The translations under genes and the position numbers were made by a program. The notes under the pieces were generated by a model that was not told the DNA's origin, searched no databases, and saw nothing but the letters and a program-made list of their open reading frames with translations. From CAYGUK01 sp964352985 (GTDB taxonomy: Bacteria > Pseudomonadota > Gammaproteobacteria > JAHCLG01): 31,937 bases of DNA. Shown here one piece after another: positions 26,195-31,937 of this stretch (position 1 is the stretch's first letter; the number at the start of each line of letters is the position of its first letter). Where the stretch lies: NCBI GenBank assembly GCA_964352985.1, contig CAYGUK010000040.1:1-31937 (forward strand). Reading direction: 5' to 3'.

Positions 26195-27224
26195 AATCGA
26201 TCAAGAAATAAATATGTTAAAGGCATTTGCTGATACATTGCCTAATGCAATTATTGCACTTGATAAAAACTTTCTTATCAAATGGTGGAATTTTGCAACT
26301 AGTCAGTTAATTGCATTATCACCTTCTTGCAGTGGTAAACCCATTACAAACTTTATTAAAGACCAAGATTTTATCGATTATTTATATTCTGAAAATAAAG
26401 AAAAAAAACGTTACCAAATTCAATTTGATGAATCCTTACGTCGTCCTGGCGCCCTATCCGTTTCGATATTACCTTATCGAAATCAAGGTTATATTATTCA
26501 CATGGAAGATGTCACGAATTTACAAAAATTAGAAAAAATGCGTAAAGATTTTGTTGCAAACGTTTCTCACGAATTACGCACACCTTTAACTGTTATTAGA
26601 GGCTATTTAGAAACATTAATCGATTTTGACGATCCATCACTTAGTCGATGGAAAAACTTATTTAATCAAATGTCCGAACAATCTGCGCGGATGGAACGCA
26701 TTGTTGAAGATTTATTATTACTCTCAAGACTAGAAACAAGACACACACAAACTGAACCAAAAGAAGCCGTTGATATAGAATCACTCTTAAATATTATTCA
26801 AAAAGATGCTATTGCTTTAAGTGGTAAGCGCAATCATCGAATTCATTTAAGCATTGAAACGAAAGAATCACTTTATGGTAATCGTGTCGAATTACGAAGT
26901 GCTTTTTCTAACTTAGTGTTTAATGCTGTTCATTATACGCCTGAAAATGGCGAAATTTATCTTCGGTGGTATGCTGACGAAAAAGGCTTAAATTTCAGTG
27001 TAAAAGACACAGGTGTGGGTATTGATCAACACCATCTCAATCGCCTAACCGAAAGATTTTATCGAGTTGATAGTAGCCGCAATCGAGCAGGCGGCGGTAC
27101 GGGTTTAGGTTTAGCGATTGTCAAACATGTGTTACTGCGACACCAGGGAAATTTACAAGTACAAAGCCAACCCGGTGTTGGGAGCTTATTTAAATGTTGT
27201 TTTCCTATAGGTAACGCAACTTAA
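26175..27224 (+). CDS. phoR: PhoR-type sensor histidine kinase lacking the membrane anchor
   Basis: 349 residues: a PAS domain (about 20-115; LPNAIIALDKNFLIKWWN), then the HisKA dimerisation domain with phospho-acceptor H132 (FVANVSHELRTPLTVIRGYLE), and a HATPase_c domain with the N box (LVFNAVHYTPENG), DTGVGI and GGGTGLGLAIVKH. PAS and kinase sequences follow E. coli PhoR closely. E. coli PhoR is 431 residues and begins with two membrane helices; here the protein starts at the linker just before PAS, with no hydrophobic segment. Translation overlaps phoB by 20 bp, so a missing upstream exon-like piece is not hidden. It should be cytosolic, or rely on a partner for membrane contact. No pst/phoU genes are in the window. 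Confidence 0.92.
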   Translation: MNNLKNEIDQEINMLKAFADTLPNAIIALDKNFLIKWWNFATSQLIALSPSCSGKPITNFIKDQDFIDYLYSENKEKKRYQIQFDESLRRPGALSVSILPYRNQGYIIHMEDVTNLQKLEKMRKDFVANVSHELRTPLTVIRGYLETLIDFDDPSLSRWKNLFNQMSEQSARMERIVEDLLLLSRLETRHTQTEPKEAVDIESLLNIIQKDAIALSGKRNHRIHLSIETKESLYGNRVELRSAFSNLVFNAVHYTPENGEIYLRWYADEKGLNFSVKDTGVGIDQHHLNRLTERFYRVDSSRNRAGGGTGLGLAIVKHVLLRHQGNLQVQSQPGVGSLFKCCFPIGNAT

Positions 27225-27231
27225 GTCCACT

Positions 27232-27240
27232 GATATAATT
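27232..27240 (+). promoter_or_regulatory. Extended -10 element before ttcA
   Basis: TGATATAAT matches the TGnTATAAT extended -10 perfectly. It lies 8 bp after the phoR stop and would give ttcA its own transcript with a leader of about 78 nt. Confidence 0.4.
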
Positions 27241-27324
27241 CCATTGTTCTCCTGTAAACATTGAAATATACTACTCTCAATTTAAATCTCTTGTGTTGAA
27301 AATCTTAGAATTAAGGAATTTATT

Positions 27325-28122
27325 TTGTTTACCCACTCCAAAATCGAAAAAAAATTATTACATTATTGTGGCAAAGCGATTGCTGATTTCAATATGATCC
27401 AACATGGTGATCGTGTGTTAGTTTGTCTATCTGGTGGTAAAGATTCATTTACGTTATTGAGCTTACTCTACATTTTAAAATTAAAAGCCAAACTCGATTT
27501 TGAAATTTTTTCATTCACCCTAGATCAATCTCAACCAGGTTGGAATGATGCTAATTTACGCGAATGGTTAAAAGACCATCACATTCCCTTTGAAATTTTA
27601 TCAAAAGATACCTATTCCATCGTCAAAGAAAAAGTGCCCACTGGCAAAACATATTGTTCACTATGTTCTAGATTACGACGTGGCATTATTTATCGCTATG
27701 CCAAAGAAAATAATTTTAACAAAATTGCTTTTGGTCATCATCGCGATGATACAATTCAAACTCTACTCATGTCGATTTTATATTCTGGTGCGATTCGAGC
27801 AATGCCTGCAAAATTACTCACAGATGATAAAGCCCATATTGTTATCAGACCCTTAATTTATTGCCAAGAAAAAGACATTATCAAATACGCTAATGAACAA
27901 CAATATCCTATTATTCCTTGTAATCTATGTGGATCACAAATTAATTTAACTCGACAAAAAGTGGCAAAATTAATTCAAGAATTAAGTAAAGAAAATCCTA
28001 AAGTCCCAAGTAATATGCTCCATGCATTACAAAATCTTTGCCCAAGTCAATTACTCGATAGTAACTGGTGGGAATTTAAAGAATTAGAAAATGACGTCAT
28101 TGAAATGGTCGAGACTAATTAA
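27325..28122 (+). CDS. ttcA: tRNA 2-thiocytidine synthetase TtcA
   Basis: TtcA makes 2-thiocytidine at position 32 of some tRNAs, using ATP and an oxygen-sensitive [4Fe-4S] cluster. The PP-loop SGGKDS is at residues 36-41. The cluster cysteines are C111 and C114 (TYCSLCSRLRRG) and the first Cys of PCNLCGSQ. FGHHRDDTIQTLL and HIVIRPLIYCQEKDI also follow E. coli TtcA. The 265-residue length is shorter than E. coli (311) because the N- and C-terminal ends are trimmed; all core motifs remain. The start is TTG at 27325, with AAGGA 7 nt upstream. Its 3' end overlaps ychJ on the other strand by 8 bp. Confidence 0.95.
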   Translation: MFTHSKIEKKLLHYCGKAIADFNMIQHGDRVLVCLSGGKDSFTLLSLLYILKLKAKLDFEIFSFTLDQSQPGWNDANLREWLKDHHIPFEILSKDTYSIVKEKVPTGKTYCSLCSRLRRGIIYRYAKENNFNKIAFGHHRDDTIQTLLMSILYSGAIRAMPAKLLTDDKAHIVIRPLIYCQEKDIIKYANEQQYPIIPCNLCGSQINLTRQKVAKLIQELSKENPKVPSNMLHALQNLCPSQLLDSNWWEFKELENDVIEMVETN

Positions 28123-28597
28123 AACCACAACATTTTTTATATTTTTTACCGCTACCGCAAGGACAAGATTCATTACGTCCCACTTTATTTTTATGTAATG
28201 TTTTTGGTTTTTCACCATCAACGTAATACCATCTATCATTGATTTTTTCGAAACAAGATAATTCATGGATTTTTTCTAACTGTTGATTATGTAAATAGCT
28301 CGCTATAAATTCAACATATGCAATATTAGTATTATTTTTATCTGGATGACTTTGAATAACATTTAAATTTTGCCAATCGACAGTTAATGCCCATTGTTTA
28401 GCATTCACTTTATCAAAACCTTCTAGCGCACGACCACGCATGGTTTGTTCGATGTAATCAACATTTGCCATGGAATAAGCGCTATATCGCGAACGCATTA
28501 ATTGTTCTGCCGTTTGAGGAATATCGATATTATTGATAAAACGGCCACAACATTCCTGAAAATCATTTTTTAAACCACAAGGGCATTTATTTTGCAT
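28115..28597 (-). CDS. ychJ: YchJ-family SEC-C protein
   Basis: 160 residues with a Cys-rich SEC-C zinc motif at each end: CPCGLKNDFQECCGRF near the N-terminus and CPCGSGKKYKKCC at the C-terminus. Between them is the NTF2-like YchJ middle domain (TAEQLMRSRYSAYSMANVDYIEQTM; VDWQNLNVI; VEFIASY). The order and length match E. coli YchJ (152 residues). The molecular function is not established; SEC-C modules bind zinc and in SecA contact partners. Its start overlaps the preceding lipoprotein gene by 11 bp, so the two are translationally linked. Confidence 0.92.
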   Translation of the reverse strand: MQNKCPCGLKNDFQECCGRFINNIDIPQTAEQLMRSRYSAYSMANVDYIEQTMRGRALEGFDKVNAKQWALTVDWQNLNVIQSHPDKNNTNIAYVEFIASYLHNQQLEKIHELSCFEKINDRWYYVDGEKPKTLHKNKVGRNESCPCGSGKKYKKCCGFN

Positions 28598-28817
28598 ATT
28601 CGGTATTTCGCCACCAATCGAAGTTACGACTGCGCCAACGTAATGGACAATCTAATTTACAATCACGCCAATGAGTATAATGATAAGCTACCCATTCTAG
28701 CCCAGGTTCATGATGTTGTGTGGGTTCCACTCGTGCTTTATATTTAATAATAAGTGGATCATCGCTATTTAATGGTTGCGCCATTCGACATGCGGTGAGC
28801 ATGATAATTGCACTCAT
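28587..28817 (-). CDS. Small lipoprotein (about 76 aa)
   Basis: The frame contains a lipobox (IIMLTAC|RM), with a mature part of about 67 residues rich in Trp, His and Arg (VAYHYTHWRDCKLDCPLRWRSRN) and a Cys pair. The start is unsure. ATG at 28817 has CGGG upstream but gives a 9-residue signal with no basic residue; TTG at 28835 gives LHRVLLMSAIIMLTAC, a better signal; the longest frame begins with TTG at 28937. The lipobox makes the short forms most likely. The stop overlaps the ychJ start. No family is recognised. Confidence 0.65.
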   Translation of the reverse strand: MSAIIMLTACRMAQPLNSDDPLIIKYKARVEPTQHHEPGLEWVAYHYTHWRDCKLDCPLRWRSRNFDWWRNTEYAK

Positions 28818-28944
28818 TAATAATACCCGATGCAAGGTGTGGAAAATTTTCCGATTAATATCTAGACTAAAGTTTAATTGCCCAAAGCTTGCTTTAAGTG
28901 ATCTAATAAAAAATATTTTTTTCAACACACTACCCAAATATTAA

Positions 28945-29097
28945 TTAAGTTGCAGCAATAATTAAGGCGCCAGGTGCCATTCGAATGGCTTGATGAACAC
29001 CCTCACCGGTAACTTTTACCGCAGTACCCGCAGCATAACCCATATAAAAACAGCTATTCAACATGACACACATTAGTGCAATTAAAATGTATTTCAT
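28945..29097 (-). CDS. 50-aa lipoprotein
   Basis: ATG at 29097 has AGGGG 4-5 nt upstream. The product begins MKYILIALMCVMLNSC, a lipoprotein signal with lipobox LNSC (Cys16), followed by a Gly/Ala/Val-rich mature part of 34 residues (GYAAGTAVKVTGEGVHQAI, ending APGALIIAAT). It heads the run lipoprotein-lipoprotein-ychJ and diverges from mutM, which starts 64 bp away. Such short Gly/Ala lipoproteins are common in gammaproteobacteria and their function is unknown. Confidence 0.7.
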   Translation of the reverse strand: MKYILIALMCVMLNSCFYMGYAAGTAVKVTGEGVHQAIRMAPGALIIAAT

Positions 29098-29161
29098 ATT
29101 GCCCCTATCTGTTTGTAAAACTACAATGCACTCTTTATATCAAGATTAAACGTAAATTGCT

Positions 29162-29977
29162 ATGCCTGAGTTACCTGAAGTTGAAACCACTAAACGGGGT
29201 TTGATACCTTATCTCGTTAACCAAACCATTACCGCTGTCAAAATTTATCAAACAGCACTTAGACAACCATTAAATCCAAAATTACCTGAAATTCTATCAA
29301 ATAAAAAAATTATCTCGTTACAACGCATCGCAAAATATTTGTTAATCAATTTTGAACATGGCAGTTTAATCATTCATCTGGGTATGTCAGGCTCATTACG
29401 TATTGTTGAAAATAATAATCAACGTAAAAAACATGATCATTGTTTATTTCAACTCAATCATGATTATTGGTTACATTATCACGATCCCAGAAAATTTGGC
29501 TTAATCATTTGGACAGTTGATTCACCTCTGAAACATCCGCTACTTGCCTCATTAGGTATCGAACCTCTGACTGACGCATTTACGGCGAACTATCTTTATC
29601 AATTAGCAAAAAATAAATCTTGTGCGATTAAAAATTTTATCATGGATAGCCATGTCGTCGTTGGGATTGGAAATATTTATGCGAATGAAGCATTATTTTA
29701 CGCCGGGATTCATCCAAATCGATCAGCAAATAAAATATCTTTAAAACGATATGAAATTTTAGTCACGCACATAAAAAATATTTTAACCAAAGCAATAGAT
29801 GCTGGTGGGTCTACGCTTCGTGATTTTGTGAGTGGCACAAATAATCCCGGCTATTTTCAATTTGAATTCGCCGTTTATGGCCGTGAAGGAAAAGCCTGCA
29901 TGCAATGTGAAAAACCGTTACTTGCGATTAAAATTGCGCAGCGCACAAGTGTCTATTGTTCAATTTGCCAACGATAA
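29162..29977 (+). CDS. mutM: Formamidopyrimidine-DNA glycosylase MutM (Fpg)
   Basis: Bifunctional glycosylase/AP lyase that removes 8-oxoguanine and formamidopyrimidines in base-excision repair. The N-terminus PELPEVETTKRGL gives the catalytic Pro (second codon) and Glu; the conserved Lys lies in RIAKYLLI; HLGMSGSLRI, HDPRKFG and VGIGNIYANEALF are all present. The C-terminal zinc finger is complete with four Cys (CMQCEKP...YCSICQR). The 271 residues match the family. No clear ribosome site precedes the ATG, but the Pro after Met fixes the start. It faces the lipoprotein/ychJ run and is probably monocistronic. Confidence 0.97.
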   Translation: MPELPEVETTKRGLIPYLVNQTITAVKIYQTALRQPLNPKLPEILSNKKIISLQRIAKYLLINFEHGSLIIHLGMSGSLRIVENNNQRKKHDHCLFQLNHDYWLHYHDPRKFGLIIWTVDSPLKHPLLASLGIEPLTDAFTANYLYQLAKNKSCAIKNFIMDSHVVVGIGNIYANEALFYAGIHPNRSANKISLKRYEILVTHIKNILTKAIDAGGSTLRDFVSGTNNPGYFQFEFAVYGREGKACMQCEKPLLAIKIAQRTSVYCSICQR

Positions 29978-30036
29978 ATGTCTTTTATTCAAGCTTTTAC
30001 GGTGAATTTCTCACTTTTACTATGCTATTTTCGGAC

Positions 30037-30072
30037 TTGTGAAACAGCAAAATCACAACCATACTGTATAAT
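30037..30072 (+). promoter_or_regulatory. Promoter with perfect dyad before the RTX gene
   Basis: TATAAT at 30067-30072 is a consensus -10. No -35 hexamer exists at the right distance; instead TTGTGA (30037-30042), 10 bp, TCACAA (30053-30058) forms a perfect dyad covering that region. The arms equal CRP half-sites, but CRP needs a 6-bp gap, so another activator or repressor is more likely. Confidence 0.45.
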
Positions 30073-30127
30073 ATAAGTATAGAAAAATACGACCACCTCT
30101 ATTGCAAAGATTTTGGAGTAAGCACAC

Positions 30128-31893
30128 ATGGCTAAAATGAATCCAACTAATAATAATTCAACGCAAAATAATCAACATGAATCAAAATCCTTTAATGTAT
30201 CTAATCCTGAAAATATTAAATTAACAGCAAGTGACGCACTAAAACATGTTGAAAGAGCCGATGAAGCTGATTTAGCTAAATACGATGTTGATTTAAATAA
30301 CACACAACCCGAAGTTGTTGTTGGTCATCACGGCATTGCGATTAGTTATCCAGAAGTCAGTATTGTGATCGAAGGTAATCATAATAATAAACTTACAACA
30401 GAAAATCCTAATATAAATTTAGGCTCAAAAAATTTATTAATTTTTGCCAATACAAATATAAGTGATATCAGTGTTACTCAGTTTCAACCAAACTATATTA
30501 AGAATACTTACTCTGCAACATTTAGTTTAGATGGTACAACATACGAAGTCGAATTCAGTGATAACTTTTTAATTACAGATGCGTTAAATCAACAATTTCA
30601 TTTAAGTGATTTTATTGCATTTTCTATTCCGTTTCAAAATTTTGAATTTGGCAGTTCTATACAAACAATTGACGATGAATTTCAATCTAAAAATCCTGGT
30701 GACGATTTACTAAATGGTAAACCCAATATAGGTTTGTTTGATCCTGCTAATACTGATTTAACAGATCGCGATGATGAATTATTCAATCCTCAAAATGATG
30801 ATTTTTCAACTCGTAATATAGCAGGCGTAGATACTAATATTGATCCCAATATTAATCCAACACCACCTGCACCACCTCCTGGCGCTTGCCCTGATGCTAA
30901 AAATATTATTATTGGAACCGAAGGTGACGATACATTAATTGGCACACCAGAAAAGGATGCCATATTTGGATTGGGCGGAAATGATCATATTTATGGATTA
31001 GCAGATGATGATTGTATATTCGGTGGAGACGGTAACGATACGATTCAGGGTAATGCAGGAAATGATCGTATTCTCGGTCAACAAGGCAATGATGTTATTG
31101 ATGGTGGTGATGGCGATGACAAAATTTTTGGTGGCGAAGGTGATGATGTCGTCTTAGGTGGGCAAGGAAATGATAAAATTTTAGGTGGAGATGGGAATGA
31201 TGTGCTCGATGGAAATAGTGGGGATGATGCTATTGCCGGTGGCGCTGGAAGTGATGTTTTAAATGGTGGTGATGGTAACGATGTTTTATATGGTGACGAA
31301 GGCGACGATGTAATCCAAGGTGAAGGTGGTGACGATATTATTCATGGCGGCACGGGTAACGATGTATTAACTGGTGGAGCCGGTATTAATCAAATTTATG
31401 GCGAACAAGGAAGTGATCAAATATCATCACATGGCGATCAAAATTTCCAATCTGGTGGAACAGATAACGATCAATTAGACTCAATAGGAAACTTTAATCA
31501 ACAATTTGGTGATAGTGGAAATGATGACCTGAATTCTACTGGTGATTATAATTTCCAATCTGGTGGAACAGAAAATGATATATTAAATTCATCTGGCGAT
31601 AATAATATTCAAATGGGTGGCACAGGTGATGATCAACTTTATTCAGCAGGTGATCGAAATCAACAATTCGGTGAAGATGGTAACGATCAATTAATTGTCG
31701 CAGATGATCAAAATTATCAAGATGGTGGCGCGGGCAATGATTCCTTAACGGCTTTTGGCAACGATAATCAACAAAACGGTGGCGAAGGCAATGATAATTT
31801 AATTTCCTACGGCGATGATAGTTTACAAAATGGTGGTCGTGCTAATGATCGATTAAATGCCGAAGGGGATTTTAATAAACAACTCGGTGGTCA
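30128..31893 (+). CDS. RTX (Ca2+-binding nonapeptide) protein, 3' end missing
   Basis: ATG at 30128 has GGAG 9 nt upstream, and the frame stays open to the artificial end of the sequence (about 588 genomic codons). There is no N-terminal signal peptide, as expected for type I secretion with a C-terminal signal. Residues 1 to about 245 are an acidic, Asn-rich domain with no recognised family. A Pro-rich hinge (PTPPAPPPGACP) follows. Residues 263-433 are 19 consecutive RTX nonapeptides of the GGxGxDxUx type (GGDGNDTIQ, GGEGDDVVL). From residue 434 the array changes to RTX units alternating with a second 9-mer, SxGDxNxQx, eight times. Likely an adhesin or toxin-like secreted protein; no secretion genes are seen here. 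Confidence 0.88.
31427..31893 (+). repeat. Alternating 18-residue (54-bp) RTX/GDxNxQ repeats
   Basis: In the encoded protein the units run SHGDQNFQS, GGTDNDQLD, SIGNFNQQF, GDSGNDDLN, STGDYNFQS, GGTENDILN and so on to the end. One 9-mer keeps the RTX form and the next has the GDxNxQ form, giving eight 18-residue periods. Confidence 0.85.
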
Positions 31894-31937
31894 CTGGCTC
31901 TTATACACATATCCGAGCCCACGAGACAGGCAGAAAT
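31894..31937. other. Illumina Nextera adapter and index sequence (artefact)
   Basis: Bases 31894-31927 match the Nextera read-through adapter (mosaic end CTGTCTCTTATACACATCT plus CCGAGCCCACGAGAC) with two mismatches. The next eight bases, AGGCAGAA, equal the i7 index N703, and AT begins the next adapter part. The genomic sequence ends at about 31893, and the codons read past it are false. Confidence 0.95.

Noticed and set aside
30037..30058. CRP-cAMP binding site before the RTX gene
   Set aside because: The half-sites fit but the gap is 10 bp instead of 6, so a CRP dimer would not contact both arms in the usual way.
1..31937. CRISPR array, insertion sequences, tRNA/rRNA genes, prophage
   Set aside because: No spaced identical repeats, transposase, integrase or phage structural genes, or RNA-gene sequence were seen. 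The only long regular repeats are the RTX codons at 30914-31893.
31894..31937. Continuation of the RTX reading frame to the window end
   Set aside because: The frame is open only because adapter sequence happens to have no stop; these codons are not genomic.

Overview
The window is AT-rich DNA (estimated by eye at mid-30s % GC), densely coding on both strands, from a Gram-negative bacterium. PhoB/PhoR, TtcA, YchJ, a PbgA/YejM-type LPS regulator, CpdA and MutM all read as gammaproteobacterial. The AT-richness, a giant cytosolic-type helical protein with a Glu-rich C-terminal tail, and an RTX adhesin/toxin-like protein would suit a host-associated lineage such as Legionellales. That placement is inference; no rRNA or tRNA gene is visible. 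Both edges cut genes, and the last 44 bases are not genomic: they match an Illumina Nextera adapter plus index.

Layout. 1-4144 (minus): an export cassette, read in the order TPR/outer-membrane beta-barrel protein (Slam/DUF560-like), then two tandem paralogous FecR-domain proteins with Ser-rich linkers and beta-rich C-terminal domains; the second is cut by the window edge. 4207-7402 (minus): cAMP phosphodiesterase cpdA, a GNAT/class-V aminotransferase fusion, and plsY. 7548-10986 (plus): a CHASE2 adenylate cyclase followed 13 bp later by a cyclic-nucleotide-binding domain fused to a CPBP (CAAX-protease-like) membrane domain. With cpdA this makes a compact cAMP synthesis/response/degradation neighbourhood. 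10997-14413 (minus): a doubtful 97-codon remnant, a small lipoprotein, pbgA/yejM and a secretin-N-domain-like periplasmic protein. 14485-23555 (minus): a 2979-residue protein of unknown function, preceded by a 44-codon membrane peptide whose stop overlaps the giant gene's start (ATGA). 23556-24219: a repeat-bearing spacer of about 660 bp. 24220-25083 (minus): an AraC/GyrI-like regulator. 25460-27224 (plus): phoB-phoR behind a textbook Pho box, with a PhoR that lacks its membrane anchor. 27325-29977: ttcA (plus, TTG start), ychJ and two small lipoproteins (minus), and mutM (plus). 30128-31893 (plus): an RTX protein whose 3' end is missing.

How the genes fit together. Envelope biology dominates: surface export (Slam-like plus FecR/barrel proteins), phospholipid synthesis (plsY), LPS homeostasis (pbgA), several lipoproteins and an RTX protein. 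The most unusual items are the cAMP-binding/CPBP fusion beside its likely cAMP source, the FecR/barrel plus Slam-like cassette, the giant protein with its coupled small peptide, the RTX array that switches to an alternating 18-residue repeat, and the anchorless PhoR. Four start codons (5001, 6762, 25083, 25460) are better explained as GTG behind good Shine-Dalgarno sites than as the longest ATG reading.
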